From: Papaver somniferum
Lineage: Eukaryota; Streptophyta; Magnoliopsida; Ranunculales; Papaveraceae
Direction of reading: 5' to 3'
Length of the DNA stretch: 64,000 nt
Assembly: GCF_003573695.1 (NCBI RefSeq)
Contig: NC_039367.1
Coordinates: 29,226,442 to 29,290,441 of the forward strand
The notes beneath the pieces are model-generated. The model ran no database searches. It saw only the letters and a list, made by a program, of their open reading frames with translations, and was not told the origin of the DNA. The stretch's first letter is position 1; every line of letters begins with the position of its first letter. Positions 44,781-56,910 of the stretch are shown here, piece by piece. Position numbers and translations under genes: made by a program.

Positions 44781-46079
44781 GGGATTCTGAGCCTCCATCG
44801 AGTAAGTCCCGAGAAAATGGTGGAAGTGTGCTTGACATATAATGCACAAACGAGCACCCAAACACACAAACGAACGGTCGAAGTATGGATAAACGAGCGA
44901 CTCATGGGAATAATATAATAATTAATAAAATAAGGAAAGGCGCGGGACTGGGCCCACCGGCCGGCCGGTCCCCTCCCTTATTTTATTTTCACTAATGTTT
45001 TTTATTTCCTCCCCCATCTCATAGGTATTCCCTCAACTAACAGAGATTCCCTCATTTGAGCAAACTCCCTCATTTGACAGAAACTCTTAGTTTTCCATAC
45101 TTTTATCAAACAAAATATGGAAAGGTGTCACGGGACAGGGCCACCTATCCGGCTGGCCATGCCCTAGCCGTGGCCAGTCCCACACCTCACAATTCCTTAT
45201 TCTCTCATATTATTATTTCCATAATTTCATGGAACTCTGTCGTTTGATCGAAAACCCTAGTTTTCCAATGTTTTCTCAAATATTGCTCAAACCATGGAAA
45301 AGTCAAAAGGTCAAATGGTTACACGACCTACCTGGCTTCCCACGTCAAAATTAAAATATCATTATTTTAATATTTTCAAATTATCTGTCACATGATCAAA
45401 GTTCTTCTTACTCATTTGAACAAAATTGAGAGTTTTAGTCAAGATCAAACTCTTCTGAAAATCCAAAATATTGCTCGAATGATCGTCGGAAAATACCAAA
45501 ACTCTCAGGACTGAGACATGGTGGCACGGGCACGCTTCCTTGACCGACCAAGGCCGACCCTAAGGCTTGAAAGAAGCCGGTCCCACACATTCTCACAATT
45601 TTGACCTCATTTGCTAGCAATTGCTCTAATTAGGTCCAAACTCTCTTTAACCAACTTGGGACTCGCTCAAACGACTAGCAGCCGGTCACATGACCACCAA
45701 GGGTCGGTCACATGCCCCCTTGGTCGTTCCCTCATCTCTCCACAATTAGGTTTTACTACCTAACGCTCACTCGAGCACTATTCTAATAAATGATCAACAC
45801 TAGCATTTGATCATTCTTTCACCAACTGGTCAACAAAGGACTCTGGTGCATGCTCACTTGAGCGCTTGGGCACCACATGGTCATCCATTATCCCATGTGG
45901 TCGATCCCTCCTCTACTCAATAGCCTATTTTCAGTAATTCATCAATTGATCGAAAATTAGGGTTTCAAACACAAAATAATTTATGATTTACCCAGCGATC
46001 AATATCTAAATTAATTATATAATATTTGGTCCAACTACCAATATTTTAATTAATTATTATTTGGTCACACTTACAGCAA

Positions 46080-46310
46080 ATTCATCGAATGAGCAATACT
46101 TGCTCATCTGCTCGAATATTGATCCAACTATCAATATTCAGTAACTCATCGAATGAACAATACTTGCTCATCTGCTCGAATATTGATCCAACTATCAATA
46201 CTTAGTAATTCACTGAACGAGCAATACTTTCTCAATTTCTCAAATATTAATCCAGCTATCAATATTCAGTAATTCATCGAGTGAGCAATACTTTCTCAGA
46301 CGCTCGTCTC
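46080..46310. repeat. Four tandem ~62-bp units in the LTR
   Basis: Units of TCATCGAATGAGCAATACTT then GCTCGAATATTGATCCAAC and TATCAATATTCAGTAA, with increasing divergence to the right. Confidence 0.75.
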
Positions 46311-47184
46311 ATATACTAATATTCAATAATTTATCGATCAATTGCTGGAGCAATATTTGCTCAGACTGTCAGAATTCATTCGAGAACTGTGTCCTAGCAG
46401 ACGCTCGATCCATGAATTATAGAGAATCCGACTATCATGCTCCACTGAACAAATTTAGACCCATCGTCTAATTAAATCGAACAACTGACTAGTCAAATCC
46501 ACGTTCGTGAGGCATCAATTACGTCACATGGGGGATATCCATTAGGGTTTTGGTCTGGCGGCCTACAACACGTGTGTTCATCCACGATGAGAAATGTGAG
46601 TAAGTCGTGCAAGCAGTTGAGGGAGTTAACAAAGTAGTGGTGTACAATCAACCAACCCTCTCACGTACGAGGAACTGGTGAAACCACGATTTCCCACTCG
46701 AGCAACTGTCACACTTACTGGAGATCAATGTGTTTACATTTCCATCAATATAAATAAGTCTCTGAGTCCATGATTGAATGACAATACGAAAAACACACAT
46801 AAAATCCACGAGATATATTGAACAGACAATCCATCGTCTACCCAAGAAATCATCGTGTGAGCAACACTCTTTCAATCACTCGGAATTATTCATCATTTGC
46901 AGAAACCCAAAAAACATTCATAGATCACCATTGATCTCACACAATTCTCAGCTTCTCTCATACAGATCAACCTTCTTCCCTCTTTGTGACTGAATTGACT
47001 CTGGAAAGTCCATTGACTTGGTTTAAGGCGGAGTCCTACAGATTGATATCTCGAACTTAAAAGAACTCCCGTGCAGTACATCTGTTTGAGGTTAGGCAGT
47101 TTGCTCGGTTTAGGAGTCTTCGTCCGCTCGGTCGTCTCTTCATTCCCTTAAAAAACCAACGAACCGTTTTTCCCCATCTACAGA

Positions 47185-47203
47185 TTGGCGACCACAGTGG
47201 GAG
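47185..47203 (+). other. Primer-binding site of the Tat-like element
   Basis: TTGGCGACCACAGTGGGAG directly follows the LTR end. TTGGCGACxxxxxTGGGGA-type sites are usual in Tat/Ogre Gypsy elements. The tRNA donor was not determined. Confidence 0.6.
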
Positions 47204-47240
47204 ATTAATCTCTCAGGTTGCAATCCCAATTTTCATAAAG

Positions 47241-49241
47241 ATGGATGGTATTAGGTCTGGGTTAGTCACAAATCCCATTGTAAACGATGCTAGCACTAGC
47301 AACAACACCAACGATGGTATCCCGGAAACCATCCCTGCTTCCAACAATGGTGGTGATATCACTCCTCCTCAAACCAACATCGAAGGACATCCCCTGTTCG
47401 GCCACTTCCCTGAGGAAAACAGAGAAAATCCACCCACCATAGCTGATCTCATGAAGGTGCAAGAGACTCTTGCAAAAAATCAGATTGACATGGCTGCAAC
47501 ACAGAAGGAGATGTGTAATTACTTCAAAACTCTCACTGACAAGATGACAGAAAAGACTCAGGAGAAGGGGAAAGCCAAATAAACAGTTGATCCTGAAGTT
47601 GTTTCAGTCCACGTAGTTGATGATGATGAAGCCCGCAAAGCTGCTGAAAACCCACCAACAAAGGAGCCTGCCGGTTTTATCACTCATGAAGATCTGGAAC
47701 ACTTTATGAGGGATCGAAGGAAAGTCAATGCAACATATGTCCATCATCATCAACCTCCATACCATGCTGCTACGCAAAGAATCCCTCTCCCAAAAGGCTA
47801 CACTTCTCCAACATTCATGTTGTACCATGGGACGGGGAATGCTCGAGAACATATCTCTCGGTTCTTGGAAGCGCTAGGCGAGCATGAACACAATCATGTT
47901 GTCCATCTGAAATAATTCTCAAAATCTCTGAAAGAACGAGCATACACATGGTACAACAACATTACAACCGGGAGCACTGCTAACTTGGGAGAAATGGTTA
48001 ACACCTTCTACATGAAGTATTTCTTCGTCTCTGAACATATCACTCTTTCTGACTTAGGGAGAATGGCTCAGAAAAACACTGAACATATGAACGAGTACGT
48101 GAAGAGGTTCAGAATTAAATATTTGGATTGTCATGATCCTAATGTTACTGAACAATAATTGGTGGACTTGTGCATCAACGGGATGATCCCTGTCTACAGA
48201 GCCTTGCTAGAAAATCTTCGGTTTCAAACTTTCTCATAATTCCATGAAGCAGCCAAGCGATCAGAAACTACTGCTCCAGCCTTGCTAAAAAGAACAAAAA
48301 CTGTCAAAACTGAGGAGTCGCGGGATGCTCATATCAACACCAGGCGTTTAATCAACAAACAACATAATGTCCAACCCTCCACGAATGTTGCTGAAGGAAA
48401 CAAGAGGAAAGCTGAGGCACAACAGTATAAGGGTGCTTGTCCAGCGTCATATCCTACTAAGGCACCAAGGAAACACAACCAGGCTAGAGATGCACAACCT
48501 CAGGCTCAGCGTCAACAGAACGACCAAGAAGAGCCAGACTTCCCTTTTCCCATTGAGGAAGTGATCGAGTTATTGGAGGTCTGGATTCAAGACGATGTTA
48601 TCAAACTACCTCTCATCAGGAGAGAGCCAACAGAGGAAAAAATGTAAAATCCACGCTACTGCCATTTCCACAGATATGTCATCCATCCAACCAGTGATTG
48701 CAGAACTTTGAAACGCATATTCAAAGAAAAAGCTTATTCAGGCGAACTGGGGACTGAAGGAGTACACAGAAATCCTCTTCTTATCAGGACCTTCACGCTC
48801 TCTGAACCACCTGTCAAGGAAGCAGTCCAATCCTTGATAGAACACGTCTGTGAATTTCTATACCTATCAAAGGCTCAAAGAAGTGATTTATTTGCAGCAT
48901 TGAATCACATCGTGTTAGGAAAACGTCTAGCAATCCAGGAGACAGTCCCTGAACCTCCAGCAACAGATAAGAAAATGTACGACTGTGGACTTCTCACCAC
49001 AGTTCACCTCAAAGGAAATGAATTCAAGCGATTTTTGGTCGATGTTGGTCCTGCTGTCAATATCATCCCTTTGAAAACCCTCAGAGCTGCAAGCATCACT
49101 AGACAAAAAGCCACTCATGCCCCTGTTTCAGTCAGAGATCATGAGGGAGTCTCTAGAGATGCGTATGGTTTCATCATCCTCAAGATAAAAATTGTTTCAA
49201 CCTGGGCAGAAACCAAATTTCACATAATCAGGGAAGACCCA
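47241..49241 (+). pseudogene. Tat-like gag-protease with five in-frame TAA stops
   Basis: One reading frame runs about 667 codons from MDGIRSGLVTNPIV to the break, interrupted only by TAA at 47580, 47913, 48156, 48237 and 48645. Order: variable N-terminus; gag core (IPLPKGYTSPTFMLYHGTGN, SKSLKERAYTWYNNITTGS, EYVKRFRIKYLDC); Lys/Gln-rich region; a knuckle-like CHFHRYVIHPTSDC; and the protease N-terminal half with FLVDVGPAVNIIPLKTLRAA, where the usual Asp-Thr/Ser-Gly-Ala is DVGPA. The frame ends KFHIIREDP exactly where the next LTR starts, so protease C-terminus, reverse transcriptase and integrase are missing. Retroelement capsid and maturation functions are known for the family; this copy cannot make them. 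Confidence 0.7.
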
Positions 49242-50789
49242 TGATATGATTGATAGACATATTTTTGTGTCTGAATTGTCCTCAGTGTCTCTATTGCTAG
49301 TGCTTGATTTTGTACTTATTATGGTGTTTTTATGTTTGTGTAGGTGTTTTTGGAGAAATACACTTGTGCGGAAAAAGTTGCTCAAAAAGTGCTATTTGGA
49401 CCCCTGGAGGACATTTGTTATACGAACCCAAGATTTGGCTAAGGGACACCCAAGGTTATGCGTAGCCCAAATTCATCATCAACACCCAAATTTGTCCTCA
49501 GCACCCATCTGCTATTCGCACCCCAGAAAAGGATAGGGGCACTTCATCTTCAACATTTCAAAAAAATATTTTGGCGGGAAAACATTTCCATTCACAGGCA
49601 GATTTTTCGATCGGATTTTGGAGGAGTTTTTGTGCGATTCAATCGCTGAAACTTCATGGGTAGTTGTGATATATCCTAACAGAGATGGTATGGGTGTTTG
49701 TTTCGATCAAATTTGGCTAGATAACCCAAGATATGAAATCAGAGAATCACGTGTTGGTTTTCCATTCCGAGTCCTATTTGAGTGACCAAGAGATTTTAGC
49801 GTGGCTGCTGCATGTTGGAACACTTCTGGACAATGACTGGATGCGTTGAGAGTAATTTGGCGTGGGGAAACAGCGTGAGAATCTAAATTAGGGAAGAAAA
49901 TATTCCCAGAATATTTTTCATCAAAGCCGAGTTAAGAGAGAATTATCTTGAGTTATAGCGAGATTTCTTGGTGCTACTGGATATATAAAGGTTTATGATG
50001 TTGTAGAGAGGGGGAACGGAGAGTTTGGGGTCGAGAGGAGAGCTCAGGAGGCGTGAATCAAGAGTTTTCAGAACTCTGTTTCTGCTGCTGCACCAAGAAC
50101 ACGAAGAACAAAAGACCACCAGAGGCAGTCGTTTATCAACAATGACAACGACAGCCACACGAGGGTCGCAGAGATACAACAACAACAATTCTTATTTATC
50201 GCTCTTTGTAACAGTGTTTTGCAACAATTATAAACATTGCAAACACCCGATTTTCATCATTTTCTCCATTTCATCATTTGTACACCTACTTTGAGCAATG
50301 AAATCAACTTTTGAGCGTGTTTCCAACATCATGATGAGCTAAACCCAATCCTTGGGGCTATGGATGAAGCCGTTGTTTCGGTAAAAGTGATATATTTCTA
50401 TTAATTAATTACAACAACTCTATTATGATTTTTGCACTGAACCAAAAATTGTTTATATGATTTTGATTAGTTAGGTGTATTTTCTCTTGGTAGAATATGC
50501 TTGCTTTAGGGTTTTGATATTCTATGCTTGGATTAACATCTATTTTTTTGGAAATCTACATGTCTAGGCAATACTATTAGAATCAATTTGAATGTTGAGT
50601 TGCATAATTATTGTTTTATTAAATCGCTAATATCAACCAATGGTGGAATCCTAGCCCCATTCTCTCCATAATTTTCACAACATCTTTTTAATTTAGTTCG
50701 CTATTTTTATTTATTAAAAAAAATCGAAAAATCCCCTTTCACAAGTCTTGAACGAATCATATCACTACAACAACTTTGAAAACACATCA
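49242..50789 (+). mobile_element. Athila-like 5' LTR (block B)
   Basis: It starts TGATATGATTGATAGAC right after the broken Tat protease and ends ACATCA at 50789, just before a TTTTTGGCGCCG primer-site region. About 1.55 kb. Its sequence does not match the LTR at 55100, so block B does not have two matching LTRs. Confidence 0.55.
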
Positions 50790-50790
50790 A

Positions 50791-51897
50791 TTTTTGGCGC
50801 CGCCGCGCGCGGACTTGTCTTTAGGCTAGAGTTTTTAGATTTTTTTTTTAGGTTTTTATTTTATCTGTCCTTCTTTACGTTTTTGGGTTTTTGTCTTTTT
50901 CTTACAGAATTCGGAATTTGGAGCGAAAGAAAATTTTGCCAAAGCTTTTGGTGAATACTTAAAGATTTCGAGTGAAAGGCAAAGCGAAAGGAGCGAAAGA
51001 AGAACATTTTTTTTATTATATAAAAAAAAGAGAGACATTTTTATTTTTGTAGATTTTTATTTTTTTAGACTTTCTTTTTCTTTTGCACTTTATTTTTTGG
51101 ACTTTGGACTTTAAATTTTGGGACATTTTTTTAAACCCTACGGAAGGGTAGTTTAAATATAAACTGTTTGCAGAGAAGGACGGTGATTACGATATCACCT
51201 CGGCCCCTCGGGTTCGTACATGACATAGGAGTCGTGGCCCGAGTCGACTACAAAGGTTCATCCCCCGTCTGGTACGGGAGGTAAGTTTGTCGAAACACTC
51301 GCGAATCCCCTGTCAGCGAGTTACTGTCTTCCTTCGTATGCATATATGTTGAGGACTTGAAAACGGTGCTTTAATTTCCTAGTAAAGGGCAAGGACTGGC
51401 CATACAAGATAAGGGTTCGGATTTCATCACCGTTCTCTTCTTGCCCGCCTTAGGAAAACGACACCAAACGCGAACCTAAGCCTAAAATTTTGACTAGAAC
51501 GAGACCGATAGGGTAACGAGCTTAACAGGAAAGTCATTCGAAAAATATTGGTTACTCTTTTAAGCATACTTCGAAGTTCTTGACGGTTTCTGTAAGTTGA
51601 ATGCGTGACTGCGCCGCCTTGTATACGTGAGGCCTTGGGTATCAAAGCTCCACCGAGCTTCCCTCGCCTCTATTCAACTTACTTTAACTCGGATTGATTC
51701 CATAGGGGTTTGCTTAAATTGTAACGAATTCCCGTTCGAAGGATTAGAACTGGTCTAGAAACAATCTAAGTGGAGCCATCATGCTTTTTGTTTGCTAGAA
51801 ATCAGTAGGTTTGTTGTGGTGGAGTCAGCCTTTTGTGTTTGCATAGAACATCCCTTCCTTTTTAGGACTTTTCTTTTTGATTTTGTTTTTCTAGTGT
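50791..51897 (+). other. Athila-like primer site and gag leader (block B)
   Basis: TTGGCGCCG at 50794-50802 matches the start of Athila primer sites (tRNA-Asp type), then diverges into CCGCGCGCGGAC. The leader 51130-51420 is unusually GC-rich and ordered: GGCCCCTCGGGTTCG, CGTGGCCCGAGTCGAC (CTCGGG/CCCGAG can pair), CGCGAATCCCCTGTCAGCGA. I see no open frame of substance. Confidence 0.5.
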
Positions 51898-53860
51898 ATG
51901 CCCGAAGTTTTTAAACGGGCTTGGAAAAGAAACACTCTAGGTCGTTTGATTAGTGAAAAACCTAGTAGTTCTTGTGAAGCGGGGAGCTCGAAGACTCTTC
52001 TTTTGAGAGCCCCGTTTTTGGAAACTTCAGTTTTGAGAATCTGTCTCTTCGTGAGGAAAGTACCCCTAGTACTCCTAGTCCTTTGGTAGTGCCAGAAATG
52101 GCAACTTTGAAAGCTTTGCTAAACCCAACTAGGACCTCTCGTCCGTCTTGTATCAAGTTAGCTGAAACCGAGGCAAATTATGAACTGAAACCTGGGACTT
52201 TACAGATGCTCCCAATGTTTTTAGGGAAGGAGAATGAGAACCCCTATTTTCATGTTAGGGAATTTGAGGAAGTTTGTAGTACTCTGAAAATTAAAAACCT
52301 AAGTGATGATGCGTTGAAACTTAGGTTATTCCCCTTTTCCTTAAAAGATAAAGCCAAATCTTGGTGTATAGTTTGGACTCTGAGTCAATTGAAACCTATG
52401 ACCAACTTACTTCTGCCTTTATACATAAGTTTTTCCCAAGGCATAAAACATCGTCTATTAGGACACAAATATGTACTTTTCCCAACAAGAGGGAGAATCT
52501 TTATATAGGTACTTAGAAAGGTTCAATGACTTGATATCTCAATGTCCTCATCATGGTTTGGAGAAGGTTAGGTTAGTTCAGATCCTCTACGAGGGTTTAG
52601 ATTATTCAACAACAACCATGGTTGAGTCCTTATGCACAGGTGGGTTTGAGAATAAAACTGTTGATGAAGCGATGACATTTTTGAATGAAATCGCCGATAA
52701 GACCCAACAATGGGAAAATAGTAGGGAACCCCAGAAAACAATTCTTCTAAGTAGAGGAAATGTTAATAGGGTAGAAGGATCTTATGAGTCAGATGCCAAA
52801 ATAGCAGCTATAGCCAAAAGGTTAGAAGCCTTAGAATTAGGTCATTCTAGTGGTAGTAGTGGAAGAAATGAGCCTTTTTGGGAAGGCCATGCTGTTGAAG
52901 AGCAAGCCAATGCTCTTTATAACAACACTAGGTTTGATAACCGACAGAAGTTTGACCCATATTCAGAAACCTATAACCCTGGCTGGAGAAACCATCCAAA
53001 CCTTTCTTGGTCCAAGGGCCAGAATCAAGGTCAGTCTAGTAATGCTCAGGTTCCCCCAGGTTTTGGCTATACTAAGAATCCTTCAGCTCCGGCACAGTTT
53101 CAGATCCCTTCAGATAAGAAATCATGAGTTTAGAAGAGTCTTTCCTTGTTAACTCGGAACACTTTAGAATTTCAGCAATCGGTTGCACAAGGATTAGATA
53201 AAAATAAAAGATGGTACAAGCTAACTCTCAGGCTATTTCCGAGTTGAAAACCCAGGTTAGTCAGATAAATGAGACATTGAGAGAAAAAGGAAAGTTTCCT
53301 AGTCAACCACAACCCAACCCTAGGGGAGTCCATCAAATATCTTTAGCTGGTGAGAAATCATCAAACCATGTGAACTCGATAACAACCCTTAGGAGTGGTA
53401 AAACGGTAGACAATAAGGTAGCCATGCCTAGTGGACATACTGTAGTTCCACCTTCTACTTCCCAAGAGGAGCCCGTAGACGAGGAAACTGAAACAGTCTC
53501 TAAGGATTCCCAAGAAATTCCTGATAGGTCTACCTTTGTGCCTAGAGCCCCATATCCACATTTGTTAGCCCCAACAAAGAAGGAGTCGACTTTCAACGAG
53601 ATAATGGAAACATTTAAGCAGGTGAACATCAACATTCCGCTATTAGAAGCAATTAGGCAGATGCCTGCTTATGCCAAGTTCCTTAAAGATCTTTGTACAC
53701 GAAAGCGTAAGCTTAATGTCCATAAGAAAGCTTTTTTAGCTGGTCAGGTAAGTTCCATTCTTCTGAACCAAACACCCCTAAGTATAAGGATCCTGGATGC
53801 CCCACCATATCTTGTGCGATTGGTAATCACATGGTCGATAAAGCTTTACTTGACTTAGGA
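51898..53860 (+). pseudogene. Athila-like gag with several frameshifts (block B)
   Basis: Starts MPEVFKRAWKRNTLGR. The gag core follows: LQMLPMFLGKENENPYFHVR, ALKLRLFPFSLKDKAKSW, then in another frame FSQQEGESLYRYLERFNDLI, CPHHGLEKVRLVQILYEGLD and NEIADKTQQWEN. Later come SSNHVNSITTLRSGKTVDN and HKKAFLAGQVSSILLN. Frame changes lie near 52005, 52370, 52478, 53125-53205 and 53778. Otherwise it is complete and like gag of Athila elements. The capsid role is family knowledge. Confidence 0.75.
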
Positions 53861-54907
53861 GCTAGTGTTAACTTACTCCCGTATCATGTATACACCCAGC
53901 TAGGTCTTGGTAAGTTGAAACCGACTAAAATGACACTACAATTAGCTGATAGGTCTGTCAAAGTCCCTCGTGGTGTCATAGAGGATGTTCTGATTGAGGT
54001 TGATAAGTTTATTTATCCTGTGGATTTCGTTGTTCTAGACACCCAGCCTGTTCAGGACCCAAGTCGTCAAATCCCAGTGATTTTAGGTCGCACATTTTTA
54101 GCCGCAGCTAACGCTGTCATCAATTGTAGGACTGGTCTTCTGAACATAAACTTTGGTAATATGACCACTGAACTAAATGTCTTTAATGTTACTAGAAAAC
54201 CTTCTGAGAGCGATGATTTAGAAGAAGTGAATATGATTAGCACTTTAGTTCAGGATAATTGGCTTGACACTTTACTGGTAGATTCTTTAGATGATTTTGA
54301 GGAAACCATTCTCTTAGATCAGATATGTGATCAATCTTCAGAAGAAGCTCTTGATTATTTTAAAGATTCTATGGACCCAGAAATTCAGGCAATAGTTTTA
54401 GGTTTTTCTGAGAATAATGATGACCCTAAGTTTGGGGGTAGAGAACTAGAAGAATCTCTTGAGTATTTTAAGGACTCTGAAGATCCGAAAATTCAAGAAA
54501 CAGTTAGAGGTTTGTCTGTGAACCCTAAGTTTAGGGGTAGTGATGGTTCTTGTGATTGTATCGTATTCCTAATTAGAGTCCCTAACTTGGGACTCGAGCC
54601 TTGTACATCTGAGATATTACTTGAGTCTTTTCAGACTCCGCAACCCGATCCTCCTGATACTGTCCAGGAGGTAACCCAGGTATTAGAGACCCGTTTTTCG
54701 GATGAATCTATTTATCGAGACACACATATGAAGTTCAATTACGCGCCGCAGATAAACCCAGTTGTCTTGACAGAAACCTTAGATGAGGACGTGCTCCTTC
54801 TTTTCATTTTTCTGAACCAGTGCAGTTGTCTCATACTGGTGTCAGCTCTATTTGGTCTTTTAGACCCACAATTGTTTCGACTACTGATATATGACTTTGG
54901 AAGGTGA
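53811..54907 (+). CDS. Athila-like aspartic protease with acidic linker and C-terminal tail (block B)
   Basis: An open frame of about 365 codons. The protease reads LLDLGASVNLLPYHVYTQLG (Asp-Leu-Gly-Ala active site, as is common in this lineage), TKMTLQLADRSVKVPRGVIE, VIEDVLIEVDKFIYPVDFVV and VILGRTFLAAANAVINCRTG. An acidic linker follows with two related repeats (EEALDYFKDSMDPEIQAIV and EESLEYFKDSEDPKIQETV). It then reads VPNLGLEPCTSEILLESF and ends LLDPQLFRLLIYDFGR. No reverse transcriptase, RNase H or integrase follows; the stop is 190 bp before the polypurine tract. The open frame is a continuation of the frameshifted gag, so expression is doubtful. Confidence 0.7.
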
Positions 54908-55061
54908 CAATCCTTTTTGAGGTATTTGATGTCTAGCTAAAGACTTTAAATTTAGCATTTCCTGGGAGGTACTCATGCAACACGGTAATACCTTTCCTTA
55001 ACTCTTTTACTTCAAGTGGTAACAATTTCTCCTTGTTCATGCTTTTAATTTTATCTTTAGA

Positions 55062-55099
55062 ACATTGAGGACAATGTTAGATTTAAGTTTGGGGGTATG
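55062..55099 (+). other. Polypurine tract region (block B)
   Basis: ACATTGAGGACAATG, then TTTAAGTTTGGGGGTATG directly before the LTR. The same arrangement, TTGAGGACAAG and ATTTGGGGGTATT, precedes the LTR at 61437. Confidence 0.7.
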
Positions 55100-56872
55100 T
55101 GATGAGTGCTAAAAAGTGCATATTTCTATATATTTTTCATGGCATTTAACTCATCTTTTGTGCATCAATTCTACATTTTATCTCATATTCTGTATTTTCT
55201 TTGTTTTCAAGAATAAATATTTTTATTAATTAATTTTGCATTTTTAGGTACTAAATAAAGCCTGGTTAACTCACGGAGTGAAAAGAGCAAAGAAACGACA
55301 AAGACTCCCGCAGAAAGGCAGCGAAGAATGATGTTTGCAAGAGCCGGACCAACTAGAAGTGGGCTTGGAAGGAAGAATTTGTTCTTAAAGAAGAAGTGGG
55401 CTCAGAATTGTCTAAGCCCAAACTCTAACCTAAGTCCAAGACCAAGCCCAAAGACTGCCTAAGCTCGTAGCCGTCAGATTGGATCCACAGATGCATCCTA
55501 CGGTCGCTTCATCGTCGTGCATCGAAGTCTGAAGCTCCTGTCAAACACTACATCACCTAACTCCATCTTGAGCCGTCAGTTTCGTTGTACTTCCGCATCC
55601 AACGGTCACTCCTCGCTTCCTTCTGTCTCGCCGTTAGATCGATCCATCATCTTCGCATCCAACGTCGCATCCTCGCTGTTCATCAACAATTGCTAAACTC
55701 TCCAAACACACGAGCACCTAACACCTTCCCCTACCAAACCAAACGCACCCTTCCTTCTTTCCCATCGAACCCATCTTCCCCCACCTCACCTCTGCAGAAC
55801 CACTACTCCACTGTCACCACCTTCTCCATCATCGCCACCACTCCCTGACGCCACCAAACACCACCAAACCACTCTACCTTTTCCATAAAAGAAAAACCCA
55901 TCATTTTCCCCATCTTTCTAGCCTCCTACTTCATCAATCTCGCACCTTCCCTATCCCTGAAACCCTAGGTTAGAGATTGATGAATTAGGTGAAGCTAAAG
56001 AAGAAATTGAGGCGTGGGAATGAAGCAGTGAAGTCAGAGGAAGATTGGGTCGACATTGTGGGTAAGATTTGACCCATCAAAGTAGGTAAATTTCATAGCC
56101 CTAATTCACTGTTAAATTTGGGGATTTTTGGGAATTGTGTGTATGAACTAGAATTGTGTAAATTGGGTATAAATAGGATGATATGGTGTGTGTTGTAGGC
56201 ATGCCTGGGTTAGCCAGAGCTCAACCTTAGAGGCCCGGACTAGCCAGTGCTCTCTATTGTTAGTTTCAATTACAATTTCAGTTTTTAGCACAATTTCATG
56301 TTCAGTAGAACTCAATTACATTTGTTCACAATGTTTGTTATGTTCTAATCCATTCTGCTAGGGTTAAATGGAGCCCTTAATATTTTGCTAAATTGATTCA
56401 TGTTTTTAGTGGTGTTATTGCTGTACTTAATTGCTTAAGGGTAGATTTCATCTTAGTTCCACAACATATTACTTTCACCATGTATGTCATGCATCCTTGG
56501 TAGTTTGATCAATTCTATGTTGTTGTACTGTAAATCATGCTTAAAATGAATAGATTTATCTTTTGATTAGTTGTGCTTTAATCAGACAATTAATACTTGT
56601 GATAAATACTTTTTACCAGAGACAATGACATCACTGTAACTGAATTACTTAGCTAAGATTAGGTGGTGGACTCCAAAATCCTAGCAATCTCCATATCCAC
56701 ACTGAGATTTAGCTTTTGTCTTGACACTTTAGGTTCGAATTCAATTAAGAAACATAGAAAATCAACACAACTCCCTCCTTGTCCCTGTGGACTTCCCCTT
56801 TCTTCCCTTTCTAGCTACAATTGACCCTGTATACTTGCAGGTCAATTTGTAGGTTGTTTATAAAACCCACCA
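55100..56872 (+). repeat. Left LTR of block C (also the right LTR of block B)
   Basis: Starts TGATGAGTGCTAAAAAGTGC and ends CCCACCA. Its first 1151 bp align with 61437-62587 with no gaps and about eight mismatches; beyond that the two LTRs are only loosely similar. It follows a polypurine tract, so it looks like a 3' LTR of block B as well. Confidence 0.8.
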
Positions 56873-56878
56873 AGTTTT

Positions 56879-56910
56879 TGGCGCCGCTGCCGGGGACTCG
56901 GTAGCGGCGC
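56879..56910 (+). other. Athila-type primer-binding site within a strong hairpin
   Basis: TGGCGCCGCTGCCGGGGA (56879-56896) is one change from the tRNA-Asp primer site of Athila elements. 56881-56892 pairs with 56899-56910 (GCGCCGCTGCCG / CGGTAGCGGCGC) as a 12-bp stem with one G-T pair and loop GGGACT. Confidence 0.8.

Larger units (their letters stand above)
43945..47182 (+). mobile_element. Long 5' LTR of a Tat-like Gypsy element
   Basis: It begins TGTTGATGGTGGATTTTCAG near 43945 and ends CA at 47182, just before the primer-binding site; about 3.2 kb, long as in the Tat/Ogre group. The left border is inferred. It holds three internal tandem arrays (44170-44480, 44590-44780, 46080-46310). 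The matching 3' LTR is not in the window. Confidence 0.6.

Noticed and set aside
55585..55848. 87-codon frame, identical copy at 61922-62185
   Set aside because: Identity is explained by the LTR duplication; composition is Ser/Pro/Thr-rich from low-complexity CCA DNA and nothing indicates translation.
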